From: Thiodiazotropha sp040507005
Lineage (GTDB): Bacteria > Pseudomonadota > Gammaproteobacteria > Chromatiales > Chromatiaceae
Direction: 5' to 3'
Length of the DNA stretch: 64,000 nt
Assembly: GCA_040507005.1 (NCBI GenBank)
Contig: JBEVVS010000013.1
Location: forward strand, 9,777-73,776
Below the pieces are notes generated by a model. That model was not told the DNA's origin and did not search any database. It saw only the letters and a program-made list of their open reading frames with translations. Made by a program: the position numbers and the translations under genes. Of the stretch, positions 45,490-54,980 are shown piece by piece; position 1 is the first letter of the stretch, and every line of letters begins with the position of its first letter.

Positions 45490-46440
45490 TTAAATCGCCT
45501 CTGTTTCACTCTGTATCGACTGCTCCAACGTTCCCTTAAATCGGTTCAGGGCGGTCTGCATCTCCGCGCCCTGCATCACCCGTACTATTTTCTGGGCATA
45601 ATTGGGGTCGGTGGCGTAGCCCGCATCTTGCAGCGCCTTGAAGTATTGCGCGGCATCCTGGGTATTTTGCAGGGCCTCGGTGTAGCGTGGATTCTGTTTG
45701 AGAAAGGCCACGTAGTCCCTGAAGCTCTCATCGAATGAGGCGTAGGTACGGAAATATTCGCGCCGGCGCACCGCAATATCCTGCTCAAACTCCAGGGTCT
45801 CCTGCTTCACCCGATCACCGCTCCAGCGCTGATCCGCCTTGATGCCGAACAGGTTGTGACTGCTTCTGCCATCCGCTGCCTGCATCACATGTCCCCCCCA
45901 GCCGGTCTCCAGGGCCGCCTGGGCAAGCAGTGCCTCGGTGGGCAGTCCCAGCTCCTTCGCCGCGTTGTCGGCGGCAGACCAGAGGGCCTGGACGAAAGAT
46001 TCCGGTGAATCGATACTCACTGGGGTCTGGGCTTCACTCGCAGCTCCGCTGGATTCCGCCCGCGTCGCCAACTGTGGCCTTGCCAGTGCGGACGGACGTT
46101 GCCAGTAGGCCTCAAGGGAGGTGTTCTGCTCTGTCGGCTTGGTCTCCTCCACACCCAGCTGATTGCGCAGCAGCTGTACCATGCCGAGGCCACGCTGTTC
46201 CGAGAGGTGGACCGAGAGCTGCTGGTCGTACATATCCCGCACGAATTCGCTCTGCTTGCTCTCGAACAGACCGTTGCCGAAACTGGCCTGGCGCATCTGC
46301 TTGACCATCATCTGTACGAACAGGGATTCGAACTGGCGCGCCACCTGCTCTGCGGTGCCCACCTGATCCTCCCGCGCCTGATGCTTGAGGGCCGTCAGTC
46401 CGGAAAAATCGTGATAGAGGGCAGCGCTGGAGGTGTTCAT
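45490..46440 (-). CDS. flgJ: flagellar rod assembly protein/muramidase FlgJ
   Basis: 316 residues. N-terminal rod-capping domain (QFESLFVQMMVKQMRQASFGNGLFESKQSEFVRDMYDQQLS) and C-terminal glucosaminidase/muramidase domain (AQAALETGWGGHVM, FGIKADQRWSGDRV and YASFDESFRDYVAFL). Digests peptidoglycan for rod passage. Its start overlaps the flgI stop. Confidence 0.97.
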   Translation of the reverse strand: MNTSSAALYHDFSGLTALKHQAREDQVGTAEQVARQFESLFVQMMVKQMRQASFGNGLFESKQSEFVRDMYDQQLSVHLSEQRGLGMVQLLRNQLGVEETKPTEQNTSLEAYWQRPSALARPQLATRAESSGAASEAQTPVSIDSPESFVQALWSAADNAAKELGLPTEALLAQAALETGWGGHVMQAADGRSSHNLFGIKADQRWSGDRVKQETLEFEQDIAVRRREYFRTYASFDESFRDYVAFLKQNPRYTEALQNTQDAAQYFKALQDAGYATDPNYAQKIVRVMQGAEMQTALNRFKGTLEQSIQSETEAI

Positions 46441-47558
46441 CAGATCACCAGCAATTCGGCACGCAGGGCGCCAGCCTCTTTCAAGGCCTCTAAGATAGCC
46501 ACAAGATCGCTGGGTGCGGCACCTACCTGATTGACAGCGCGGACCACATCATCCAGGGATGCCCCGGGGTTGAAGAGAAACATGTGATCCTTGCCCTCTT
46601 CGGTGATGGTCACCTGGCTCTGGGGTACCACCGCCGTCTGTCCAGTCCTGGCAAATGGAGCGGGTTGGGAGACAGCCGTCTCTTCACTGATGCTGACCAC
46701 CAGATTGCCGTGGGAGACCGCGGCGGGATAGACCCTGACTTGGCTATTGATCACCACCGTGCCGGTACGTGAGTTGATAATCACCTTGGCCGAGGTCTTC
46801 CCCGGCTTGACCTCCAGCTCTTCCAGCATGGAGATGAAAGTGACTTTCTGCCCGGGATCGACGGGCGCGTTGACCCGAATCGAGGTGGCATCCACAGCCT
46901 TTGCCGTACCCGGACCGATGGTGAGATTGATCGATTCAGCCACCCGCATGGCGGTGGTGAAGTCCCCATCGTTGAGATTCAGCGTCAGCAGTGCCGCCTG
47001 GTTGAAGTCGTTCGGCACTTCACGTTCCACGGTGGCACCGTTGGGGATGCGTCCTGCACTGGGGATATTCACCGTCAGCTTGGAGCCGTCAGACCCCTCT
47101 GCGCTGAGCCCCCCCACCACCAGGTTACCCTGGGCCAGGGCGTAATTTTTGCCGTCAGCACCTTTCAAGGGTGTCATCAACAGGGTGCCGCCACGCAGAC
47201 TCTTGGCATTGCCCAGGGATGAGACCGTAACATCGATCTTCTGACCCACTTTGCTGAACGGAGGCAGGTCGCCATGCACGATCACCGCGGCCACGTTCTT
47301 CGGCTTCATATTCACACCATCGGGTATCTGCACACCCAATTGTGAGAGCATGTTCTTGAGACTGTTGATGGTATAGGGTGAATCGGTATCTTTATCGCCG
47401 GTACCGTCAAGGCCGACAATCAGACCATAACCGATCAGCTGATTGGTACGCACACCCTGGATCGAGGCCAGGTCTTTGATCCGCTCCGCCCATACGGCCT
47501 GGCTTGCCAGCAGGAAGATCGAAAACGCGATAATGACTTTGTGTACGATGACGTTCAT
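46440..47558 (-). CDS. flgI: flagellar P-ring protein FlgI
   Basis: 372 residues with a signal peptide (1-24, ending VWA). RIKDLASIQGVRTNQLIGYGLIVGLDGTGDK is diagnostic. Forms the periplasmic P ring. Confidence 0.98.
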   Translation of the reverse strand: MNVIVHKVIIAFSIFLLASQAVWAERIKDLASIQGVRTNQLIGYGLIVGLDGTGDKDTDSPYTINSLKNMLSQLGVQIPDGVNMKPKNVAAVIVHGDLPPFSKVGQKIDVTVSSLGNAKSLRGGTLLMTPLKGADGKNYALAQGNLVVGGLSAEGSDGSKLTVNIPSAGRIPNGATVEREVPNDFNQAALLTLNLNDGDFTTAMRVAESINLTIGPGTAKAVDATSIRVNAPVDPGQKVTFISMLEELEVKPGKTSAKVIINSRTGTVVINSQVRVYPAAVSHGNLVVSISEETAVSQPAPFARTGQTAVVPQSQVTITEEGKDHMFLFNPGASLDDVVRAVNQVGAAPSDLVAILEALKEAGALRAELLVI

Positions 47559-47569
47559 TGCATGACACC

Positions 47570-48283
47570 TCAGAAGGGCGAGAGCACACTGTTAAAGAAA
47601 CGGGCCAACCAGCCCATGGAGTTGGCATCCGCCAAGGCGCCTTCACCCACATAGGTAATGGTGGGATCTGCGATGCGGGTGGAGTCCACGGTATTTCCAG
47701 GGGTGATGTCCCTTGGCCGAACGATGCCCGACAGGCGCACATACTCGGTTCCCTGGTTGATACCGATGCGTTTTTCACCCCGCACATAGAGATGGTTGTT
47801 GGGCAGTACCTCGATCACCGAGACGGTGATGCTGCCATTCAGGGCATTGCTCTGGGTGGCACTGCCGTCGCCGCTGAAATCGTGGCTCGAATCGAGACTG
47901 AAACCTAGCCCTACGTCTTTATTGTTGGGAACCGGTACGAAGCCGGGGATGTTGAACTGCATCGACTGACCAAACAGGGTGGGATTGGTGATGCTGTTAC
48001 TGGTGCTTTTAGCGGTGCTGGTGGTGGCCGATTTATTCGCTTGCGTGCTCTCGACCAGGTTCACGGTCAACAGATCGCCAACCCGCCGGGCACGGATATC
48101 CTCGAACCAGGCGTGTTCGTAACCTGCCTGGTAGATGGCCCCATTCCCCCTTGGCGCGGGCGGTGGCATGACCGGCCGAATCGGCGCATAGGCCGCATCC
48201 CGGGTCGGGGTTGTGTTATAGCAACCCGTCAACAACGGTAAGGTCATGATCATGATCAGTAGGCTGTTGCGGAATCTATCCAT
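47570..48283 (-). CDS. flgH: flagellar L-ring lipoprotein FlgH
   Basis: 237 residues; lipobox LLTGC with Cys at about 21. RRVGDLLTVNLVESTQANKSA and NNHLYVRGEKRIGINQGTEYVRLSGIVRPRDI are FlgH motifs. Forms the outer-membrane L ring. Confidence 0.98.
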   Translation of the reverse strand: MDRFRNSLLIMIMTLPLLTGCYNTTPTRDAAYAPIRPVMPPPAPRGNGAIYQAGYEHAWFEDIRARRVGDLLTVNLVESTQANKSATTSTAKSTSNSITNPTLFGQSMQFNIPGFVPVPNNKDVGLGFSLDSSHDFSGDGSATQSNALNGSITVSVIEVLPNNHLYVRGEKRIGINQGTEYVRLSGIVRPRDITPGNTVDSTRIADPTITYVGEGALADANSMGWLARFFNSVLSPF

Positions 48284-48297
48284 CAGAATGGCTCCGG

Positions 48298-49083
48298 TTA
48301 GAGTTGCTGATTGACGTAGGAGAGCATCTCATCGGTGGTGGAGATGGCCTTGGAGTTCATCTCATAGGCGCGCTGGGTCTCGATCATATTGACCAGCTCC
48401 TCCACCACATTCACGTTCGAACTCTCGAGGGCGGCCTGGATCAGGGTGCCGGTGCTATCGGTGCCGGGTATCGCGGTATTCACGCCACCGCTGGCATTGG
48501 TCTCCCGATAGAGATTGTCACCGATCGGCTCCAGGCCCTGAGGATTGACGAAATAGGCCAACTCGACCTGGCCGATCTGGGTCGGGGTATTGTTACCCGA
48601 CACCAGCACAGAGACCACACCGTCTGAGCCGATGGTCAGGCTGGTGGCGTTGGTGGGTACGGTCATCGCCGGCTGCAGTTCATAACCGTTGGGAGTCACG
48701 ATATTGCCGTCGGCGGTCAGGCTGAAGGTGCCATCGCGGGTGTAGACAATATTGCCGTCCGGATGCAGGACCTGAAAATAGCCCTTGCCCTGGATCGCCA
48801 CATCCAATGAGTTTCCGGTTTGAACGATGTTGCCCTGGCTATGTTCTTTCTGAGTCGCCACCACCCGCACGCCGGTGCCCACCATCAAACCGGAAGGCAG
48901 CTCGGTATTCTCGGAGGACTGGGCACCCACCTGACGCAGGTTCTGGTAGATCAGGTCGTTGAACACGGCCCGGTCCCGTTTGTAACCGGTGGTATTTACG
49001 TTGGAGAGATTGTTGGATATCACAGACATATTGGTCTGTTGTGCGTCCAATCCGGTTTTTGCGATCCAGAGTGCCGGGTACAT
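48298..49083 (-). CDS. flgG: flagellar distal rod protein FlgG
   Basis: 261 residues, typical. MYPALWIAKTGLDAQQTNMSVISNNLSNVNTTGYKRDRAVFNDLIYQNL and the C-terminal ESSNVNVVEELVNMIETQRAYEMNSKAISTTDEML motif. Co-directional with flgF and flgH. Confidence 0.98.
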   Translation of the reverse strand: MYPALWIAKTGLDAQQTNMSVISNNLSNVNTTGYKRDRAVFNDLIYQNLRQVGAQSSENTELPSGLMVGTGVRVVATQKEHSQGNIVQTGNSLDVAIQGKGYFQVLHPDGNIVYTRDGTFSLTADGNIVTPNGYELQPAMTVPTNATSLTIGSDGVVSVLVSGNNTPTQIGQVELAYFVNPQGLEPIGDNLYRETNASGGVNTAIPGTDSTGTLIQAALESSNVNVVEELVNMIETQRAYEMNSKAISTTDEMLSYVNQQL

Positions 49084-49171
49084 AGTCTCTTCCTCGTAAT
49101 TGATTAATCGGGTTCGTCAACTGTTGCCGTGCAACATCTCTATCTATCTATGAGCAATTTACTTGCCAACA

Positions 49172-49912
49172 TCAGCTCATGCTCATGAGCTTGGCCGAGG
49201 CGCTGTCGAGATCCTCAGCGGTCTTCATCATCTTGACCTGCATTTCGAATTTACGGGACAGCTCGATCATGGTGACCAGGGTATCCGCCACATTGATGTT
49301 GCTGCTCTCGATGGCGCCGGAGACCAGCTCAGTGGCGGCATCAGCGTCCGCCTCTTCGCCATCCTGCAGCCGCAGCAGGCCGTCTTCACCCTTGATCAGT
49401 CGCTCTGCCTCAGGATTGACCATCTTGATGCGATCGACAATCGCCAGCGCATTCGGAGTGGCGCCTTCAGGCAATACGGTAATGGTGCCGTCCGGGGCGA
49501 TCTCCAATCGTTCATAGGGCGGCAAGGCAATCGGCCCGCCATTGCCGATCAGCGGCAAACCCTGGCCGTTGGTTACCAGGCCGTTGGCATCCACCTTCAA
49601 GTCGCCGCGCCGGGTATAGGCCTCTGAGCCGTCCGCTGCCTGCACCGCGAAAAAGCCATTGCCCTTGACCGCCAGGTCGAGAGGATTTCCGGTGGACTGG
49701 ATACTGCCTTTGTCAAAATTGATATGCGGGCGCTCATCCAAGGCATAGACCCGGGTCGGGTAACCCTGGCCAAATACAGGCATACTGCGGAATTGGTTGA
49801 GATCCTCCATGAAACCGGGGGTATTCACATTGGCCAGATTATTGGAATTACTGGCCTGGGCGATCAAGGTCTCTTTCGCCCCGCTCATGGCGATGTAAAG
49901 CATGCGATCCAT
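49172..49912 (-). CDS. flgF: flagellar proximal rod protein FlgF
   Basis: 246 residues. MDRMLYIAMSGAKETLIAQASNSNNLANVNTPGF and ESSNINVADTLVTMIELSRKFEMQVKMM. First gene of the second rod/ring block, with its own sigma-54 promoter just upstream. Confidence 0.96.
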   Translation of the reverse strand: MDRMLYIAMSGAKETLIAQASNSNNLANVNTPGFMEDLNQFRSMPVFGQGYPTRVYALDERPHINFDKGSIQSTGNPLDLAVKGNGFFAVQAADGSEAYTRRGDLKVDANGLVTNGQGLPLIGNGGPIALPPYERLEIAPDGTITVLPEGATPNALAIVDRIKMVNPEAERLIKGEDGLLRLQDGEEADADAATELVSGAIESSNINVADTLVTMIELSRKFEMQVKMMKTAEDLDSASAKLMSMS

Positions 49913-49962
49913 GGGTTGCTCCTGTTTAAAAATCAGTTTGCGTTAACGCTTAACTGAAACAC

Positions 49963-49978
49963 TGCAAGAAACAAACCA
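49963..49978 (-). promoter_or_regulatory. sigma-54 promoter of the flgFGHIJKL block
   Basis: Minus strand: TGGTTTG-TTTC-TTGCA with exact GG-N10-GC spacing and a perfect -12 half. Transcription would begin near 49951, 39 bases before flgF. The final T-run of the flgE terminator is just upstream (50005), so this promoter restarts transcription. Confidence 0.65.
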
Positions 49979-50004
49979 AAACTCATAACTCAAAACTCTT
50001 CAGT

Positions 50005-50055
50005 AAAAAAATCGCCACTCCTGTCCCCCGTACACTGAGGACAGAAGTGGCGATT
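50005..50055 (-). terminator. strong rho-independent terminator after flgE
   Basis: Minus strand: a 10-bp stem (arms 50046-50055 and 50010-50019), one mismatch, a 6-bp inner stem (50039-50044 with 50021-50026) and a 12-base loop, followed by seven T. Separates flgBCDE from flgF onward. Confidence 0.88.
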
Positions 50056-50065
50056 ACCCAGCTTC

Positions 50066-51340
50066 TTAACGGATATTGATGACTGTCTGGGTAACGGCAT
50101 CCGCAGTGGTGATGACCTGCGCATTGGCCTGGAAATTACGTTGTGCGGTAATCAGATTGACCAACTGTTTGGCCAGATCCACATTTGAGTTTTCCAGTGC
50201 CCCGGACTGAATCAGACCGAAGCTGCTGGTACCGGCCTCGCCCAGCTGCACATCGCCGGATGCGAAAGACTCCGCCCAACTGGTATCGCCAATCTGGCGC
50301 AAACCCTGGTTATTGCTGAAACGGGCCATGGCAATCTTACCCAACGGCTCTGATTGGCCATTGGTGAAGCGGGCAAACACCACCCCGGTACCATCCACGT
50401 CCACGCCGCTCAGACGGCCCGAGGTAAAACCATCCTGACTCAACTCATTCACGGAAAAGCCTGAACCGAATTGGGTGGTTGCACTGTAATCAAAGGTCAG
50501 GGTGGTGATATCCGCAGCGCCACCGCCCGGGTTGAAGGTGTCGATCGCCACGTTACCCAAGGCATCCACATCTCCCACACCGGTATCCAGGGCGCCCTCG
50601 GTGGTGAATTGGACGTCCGCGAAGGCGTTGCCACCCACGGTGACATTCACCCCGTCCACGAAGGTAAAGACGTTCCACTGATTGTCCGCCACCTTGCTGT
50701 AAAACATGGTTGCGGTATGCGCGGTTCCCAGGGAATCATAGATGGTGGTCGCGGTGGAGTGATTGTAACTCTGCGGATCCGGCGGAAAGGTAAAGGTAGC
50801 CGCTGTCGGATCGAGGGTGACCACCGGCGGTTGTTCCGCCGCGCTCAGATTGAGGGTCGCATCGATATCGCTGGTGGCCTGTGGCGTACCAGAGACCACG
50901 GGTAGATTCAGATCACTGGTATCACCGGTGTTGAACAGGGTTCCGGTGGTACCGATACGGGGAAAGATCTGCACCCTGGCACCGGTATGGTCGACCACAT
51001 TGCCGTCCCGGTCCACGCTGAAGGCGCCGGCACGGGTATAGGTCACGTCACCGGCAGAGTCCTCCATCACGAAGAAACCCTCTCCGTTGATCGCCAGATC
51101 CAGGTTGTTGGATGTAAATTCAGTGCTGCCCTGGGCAAACTGTTGTGCAACCCGGGTGACACGAACGCCCCTGCCCGGTACTGAACTACTGACATCACTG
51201 ATGGAATTTGCATAGATATCGGCAAACTCGGCACGGGACTCCTTGAAGCCGACCGTACTTGCATTGGCAATGTTGTGCCCGGTTACATCAAGGTCGGTGG
51301 ATGCCGCATCCAATCCACTAAGCGCTATACGAAATGCCAT
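50066..51340 (-). CDS. flgE: flagellar hook protein FlgE
   Basis: 424 residues, typical of hook proteins. N-terminal FRIALSGLDAASTDLDVTGHNIANASTVGFKESRAEFADIY and C-terminal GALENSNVDLAKQLVNLITAQRNFQANAQVITTADAVTQTVINIR. Builds the extracellular hook. Last gene of flgBCDE, followed by a terminator. Confidence 0.98.
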   Translation of the reverse strand: MAFRIALSGLDAASTDLDVTGHNIANASTVGFKESRAEFADIYANSISDVSSSVPGRGVRVTRVAQQFAQGSTEFTSNNLDLAINGEGFFVMEDSAGDVTYTRAGAFSVDRDGNVVDHTGARVQIFPRIGTTGTLFNTGDTSDLNLPVVSGTPQATSDIDATLNLSAAEQPPVVTLDPTAATFTFPPDPQSYNHSTATTIYDSLGTAHTATMFYSKVADNQWNVFTFVDGVNVTVGGNAFADVQFTTEGALDTGVGDVDALGNVAIDTFNPGGGAADITTLTFDYSATTQFGSGFSVNELSQDGFTSGRLSGVDVDGTGVVFARFTNGQSEPLGKIAMARFSNNQGLRQIGDTSWAESFASGDVQLGEAGTSSFGLIQSGALENSNVDLAKQLVNLITAQRNFQANAQVITTADAVTQTVINIR

Positions 51341-51400
51341 CTCTGTTCTCCTGTCTCTTCACTGTTTGCAACTAACGCCTGAAGCATCGTTGCTGATGTT

Positions 51401-52078
51401 CTATTGAATCTGTGCCACGTCATTCATGGAGATCTGACCCAGACCACTCAGGTTGAGTTGAATCCCCCCTGAGCCGCCCAGATTGACACTCTCCACCTCG
51501 GCGGATACCAGGGTGCTGGGCGCCATCTCTGCATCATCGACGTTGGCAATCGCACTTATCTGATAGAGTCCGTCACCCACATAGTCGCCGGCATCGTCAT
51601 ACCCGTCCCAACTGAAGGCAACCTGTCCGGCCTCGTGGGTGCCGAGTTGCAGCTCGCGCACCAGCTCACCTGACTGACTGGTGATCATCACCCGCAGATT
51701 GGTTGCCGACGAGGGAAGCACCACACTGCCCTGGAGGGGTTCGCCGTCTGCCAATGCACCCAGATTGCTCTCAACCAACACATCATGACCGACCAGATTC
51801 GCCGCTTGCAGGGCCTGATCGGATGTGAGCGCGGCACGCAGCTCATTGAATGAGTTATTTAAGTCATCGATACCGGATACCGTGGCGAACTGAGATACCT
51901 GGGTCGCCATTTCGGAGTTTTCCATGGGTTTGAAGGGATCCTGGTGGGTCAACTCGGTGACCAGGAGTTGCATGAAATCCTCGAGTCCCAACTGACTCTG
52001 GTCCTTTTCCTCTTGAATACTGTTGTTGGTAAGACCGATCTCTTCATACAGATCGTATTGGCTAGTGATGGCTGTCAT
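51401..52078 (-). CDS. flgD: flagellar hook assembly scaffold FlgD
   Basis: 225 residues from ATG 52078, which has AAGGAG upstream; a longer frame from 52198 overlaps flgC and is rejected. QLGLEDFMQLLVTELTHQDPFKPMENSEMATQVSQFATVSGI is the FlgD signature. Caps the growing hook. Confidence 0.97.
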   Translation of the reverse strand: MTAITSQYDLYEEIGLTNNSIQEEKDQSQLGLEDFMQLLVTELTHQDPFKPMENSEMATQVSQFATVSGIDDLNNSFNELRAALTSDQALQAANLVGHDVLVESNLGALADGEPLQGSVVLPSSATNLRVMITSQSGELVRELQLGTHEAGQVAFSWDGYDDAGDYVGDGLYQISAIANVDDAEMAPSTLVSAEVESVNLGGSGGIQLNLSGLGQISMNDVAQIQ

Positions 52079-52088
52079 GGTTATCTCC

Positions 52089-52508
52089 TTACTGGCCCAT
52101 ACGCAGTGTGGCGAGCAGTAGCTGTTTGGCTGAGTTGGCCACTTCCACATTCCCCTGATAGGAGCGTGAAGCGGAGAGCATGTTCGCCATCTCCTCAACC
52201 ATGTTTACGTTCGGACGAAAGATATATCCCTCCTCGTTGGCAAGGGGGTGATCGGGGGCATACTCCTGGACCAGGGGGGCCTGACTTTCCACAACCCCCG
52301 CCATACGCACACCGCTGGCTGCCGCATCCGGGTTGGACTGATCCAACAGGGTCTGGAATACCGGCTGTCGGGCCCGATAGGTCTGGTCGATACTGCTGCT
52401 CACCGCGTCGGCGTTGGCCATGTTGCTGGATACCAGATTGAGACGCAGACTCTGCGCGCTCATGCCTGATGCAGCCGTATCAAAAATTTTGAAGAGAGAC
52501 ATGCTCAT
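52089..52508 (-). CDS. flgC: flagellar rod protein FlgC
   Basis: 139 residues. LFKIFDTAASGMSAQSLRLNLVSSNMANADAVSSS and NMVEEMANMLSASRSYQGNVEVANSAKQLLLATLRMGQ. Start overlaps flgB stop (ATGA); an ATG six bases further in is an alternative. Confidence 0.97.
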   Translation of the reverse strand: MSMSLFKIFDTAASGMSAQSLRLNLVSSNMANADAVSSSIDQTYRARQPVFQTLLDQSNPDAAASGVRMAGVVESQAPLVQEYAPDHPLANEEGYIFRPNVNMVEEMANMLSASRSYQGNVEVANSAKQLLLATLRMGQ

Positions 52509-52894
52509 TCACCCTTAATTGCTTTACGTATGCCACTGATCTTGCTGTTGATGAAGCTGAGACTCGCCTGATATTCAACCGCATTGCTGCTGTACGCCAC
52601 ATGCTCCCGTTCGGTATCCACCGTATTGCCGTCCAGGGACGGCTGCATAGGGGTACGATAGAGCAGTTGCGAAGGGGGCACAGGGCCTGACTCGGGCTGA
52701 ATATGTCGATTGTCAGTAGTCCTCAAACGGGTAGAACCGTTCATTTCACTGTTTAGAAGCGCCTTGAAATCGAAATCCCGGGCCTTGTAACCGGGGGTGT
52801 CGGCATTCGCCAGATTCGCCGCAAGCACCTCGGCCCGCTGCGAACGCAGCACCAGCGCCCTTTCATGTATGCCAAACAGATCATCGATGTTCAT
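52505..52894 (-). CDS. flgB: flagellar rod protein FlgB
   Basis: 129 residues starting at ATG 52894 behind GGAG with six-base spacing; an earlier in-frame ATG at 53002 gives a non-homologous leader and spans the promoter. LFGIHERALVLRSQRAEVLAANLANADTPGYKARDFDF is diagnostic. First gene of the flgBCDE transcript. Confidence 0.97.
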   Translation of the reverse strand: MNIDDLFGIHERALVLRSQRAEVLAANLANADTPGYKARDFDFKALLNSEMNGSTRLRTTDNRHIQPESGPVPPSQLLYRTPMQPSLDGNTVDTEREHVAYSSNAVEYQASLSFINSKISGIRKAIKGE

Positions 52895-52927
52895 GGATAG
52901 CTCCACAGCCTTCTTTGCAACTGAAGA

Positions 52928-52943
52928 TGCAGGGAGCGTGCCA
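52928..52943 (-). promoter_or_regulatory. sigma-54 promoter of flgBCDE
   Basis: Minus strand: TGGCACG-CTCC-CTGCA, exact GG-N10-GC, one mismatch in the -12 element. Predicted start near 52917, 23 bases before flgB. Confidence 0.8.
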
Positions 52944-53033
52944 AACCCAAGGGGCGCTGTATTAAAGGGGGAAATCGAATTGTTGCGCCTGGTGTGCGGC
53001 AATCGGATGCCGCATCACGGCAAGCTTTGCCGT

Positions 53034-53867
53034 TCAGGACTTGAGGCGATAAGAGATGCCGCCGTGACCCACCTTCATCTCAAAACGATTGGTCAGCTGG
53101 TTGATCGATTCGGTGGACCCCAGAAAAAGATAGCCACCCGGGTTCAATGCATTAGCCATCCGGTCGACGATATCTCGCTTCAATTCATTGGAGAAATAGA
53201 TGAGTACATTGCGGCAGAAAATGACATCGAACTTTCCCAAGCCATGATAGCTGCTAGCCAGGTTCAGGGAGCTGAAATTGACCCGGCGCTTGATCTCAGG
53301 TTTTACTTCGAGACAGCGCTCTTTAGGCACAAAGAATCTGCTTTTTTGTTCCTGGGTAAGGCCCCGTTCGACGGCCAAACCACAGTAGATGCCGGCGCGC
53401 GCCTCATCCAGCATCTTGCTCGAGATATCGGTGGCGATAACCTGCACCGGCCTGGCGGTGGGTTTTGCGGTCTGAAACTCCTGGGCGATCATACTGATGT
53501 TGTAGGGCTCCTGACCGCTCGAACAGGCCGCAGACCAGATGCGGATCGAACCGCCCCGCTGCATGTTCAGATCGGGCAGGATGGTCTCTTTCAATAAGAT
53601 GTAGTGGCCAATATCCCGAAACCAGAAGGTTTCATTGGTGGTCATGGCATCGATGACCTTTACCTTCAGACGTGTATGAGCCGGTGAGCGAATCAGATCC
53701 ATCAAAGCGCCCAGGGAATCCACCTGCGCCTCCTTGATAATGCCGTTCAATCTACTCGAGACCAGATACTCCTTTCCGCTGCCCAGTAAGATCCCGCATG
53801 CCTGCTGCAGAAAAGTTTTAAACGACTCATACTCTGCCGGTGATATGCTGGCTGACCTATGGTACAT
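53034..53867 (-). CDS. cheR: chemotaxis protein methyltransferase CheR
   Basis: 277 residues; methylates glutamates on chemoreceptors using SAM. N-terminal helical domain and SAM-binding domain with IRIWSAACSSGQEPYNISMI near 110 and FDVIFCRNVLIYFS near 213. Downstream of cheV, in the same order as in Pseudomonas and Vibrio. Confidence 0.97.
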   Translation of the reverse strand: MYHRSASISPAEYESFKTFLQQACGILLGSGKEYLVSSRLNGIIKEAQVDSLGALMDLIRSPAHTRLKVKVIDAMTTNETFWFRDIGHYILLKETILPDLNMQRGGSIRIWSAACSSGQEPYNISMIAQEFQTAKPTARPVQVIATDISSKMLDEARAGIYCGLAVERGLTQEQKSRFFVPKERCLEVKPEIKRRVNFSSLNLASSYHGLGKFDVIFCRNVLIYFSNELKRDIVDRMANALNPGGYLFLGSTESINQLTNRFEMKVGHGGISYRLKS

Positions 53868-53904
53868 GTTCTTATTTTATAATTACTTTGTTCAGGTATA
53901 ACAG

Positions 53905-54822
53905 TTATGCCAAGCGTTTTAAGCGCTCGGTAACGCGGTTGACCAATTCATCCGGCATGAATTTGGCGAGAAAATGATCGGCGCCTACCTTTTTCACCAT
54001 GCTCTCGTTGAATACGCCACTCAATGAAGAGTGCAGGATGATGTAAATATCTGACAGCTTGGGATTTTCCCGTATCGCGGTCACCAGGGAGTAACCATCC
54101 ATTTTCGGCATTTCAATATCCGAGATCACCATCGCCAACCAATCATTGATGTTACCCTCTTGCGACCACTCGAGGAGCAGATTCAGGGCCTCGCTACCAT
54201 CTTTCGCCAGCACCGCCTCTACGCCTATCTCGTTCAAGACCTTCTTGATCTGATTGCGTGCCACCATGGAGTCATCAACCACCATGATCTTCAGCTTGCT
54301 CAAATCGGCGCCTGTATCCTCCACAGGTTGGGTCAAACTCTCATCGATACCCAACACCTCACTGAGCACCTTCTCCACATCGATGATCTCAACCAGCATA
54401 TCATCGATTTCGGTGACTGCGGTCATATAGCTGCTGCGTCCCAAACCCTTGGGCGGGGGCAGAATATCTTCCCAGTGAGTGTTGACGATGCGTTCGACAC
54501 TAGCTACCAGAAAGGCGAGCTGTCGGCGATTGTACTCGGTAATGATGATGAAATAGTCCGTCGCTTTCTCCATCCTGGGGCCGCCAATGGCGTTACTCAG
54601 GTCCATCACCGGTATATTGTTGCCCCTGAGAGAGGCGACACCGCGAATAACCGGATTGGAACCGGGTAATTCCGTGAGATGAGGACACTGTACGACCTCT
54701 TTCACCTTAAACACATTGATGCCGAAGACCTGGCGTCCCTGCAACCGAAAAAGCAACAATTCCAATCGGTTCTGTCCGGCTAGTTTGGTTCGCAGATCCA
54801 CATTATCCAAGACGCCAGCCAT
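53905..54822 (-). CDS. cheV: CheV chemotaxis coupling protein
   Basis: 305 residues. CheW-like domain (about 15-160) with FGINVFKVKEVVQ and VIRGVASLRGNNIPVMDL, then a receiver domain (about 173-300) with MVVDDSMVARNQI, VISDIEMPKMDGYSL (phospho-acceptor Asp in the SDIEMP strand) and FLAKF. Couples receptors to CheA, with the receiver adjusting coupling. Begins the cheV-cheR pair. Confidence 0.96.
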   Translation of the reverse strand: MAGVLDNVDLRTKLAGQNRLELLLFRLQGRQVFGINVFKVKEVVQCPHLTELPGSNPVIRGVASLRGNNIPVMDLSNAIGGPRMEKATDYFIIITEYNRRQLAFLVASVERIVNTHWEDILPPPKGLGRSSYMTAVTEIDDMLVEIIDVEKVLSEVLGIDESLTQPVEDTGADLSKLKIMVVDDSMVARNQIKKVLNEIGVEAVLAKDGSEALNLLLEWSQEGNINDWLAMVISDIEMPKMDGYSLVTAIRENPKLSDIYIILHSSLSGVFNESMVKKVGADHFLAKFMPDELVNRVTERLKRLA

Positions 54823-54863
54823 GGTTTTGCACCCCGTAGTTCGAGAAATTCAGTATATAGAGT

Positions 54864-54890
54864 ATGGCGGCTTTAACAGAGTGACCTTTA
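54864..54890 (-). promoter_or_regulatory. possible FliA promoter of cheV
   Basis: Minus strand TAAAGGTC, 11-base spacer, GCCGCCAT. The -35 part is good; the -10 part matches the consensus at GCCG but deviates after. Predicted start about 33 bases before cheV. Confidence 0.4.
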
Positions 54891-54930
54891 GTGCAGCCGA
54901 CCATTGTTCATATTGCAGCGCTCAATTACC

Positions 54931-54946
54931 CGGCATGGTGATTGCA
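54931..54946 (+). promoter_or_regulatory. sigma-54 promoter of flgA
   Basis: CGGCATG-GTGA-TTGCA with GG-N10-GC spacing and a perfect -12 half, lying 35 bases before the flgA start codon. Confidence 0.65.
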
Positions 54947-54980
54947 TATATTTCAAATAGTCAATCGAGAGACTAAGATC

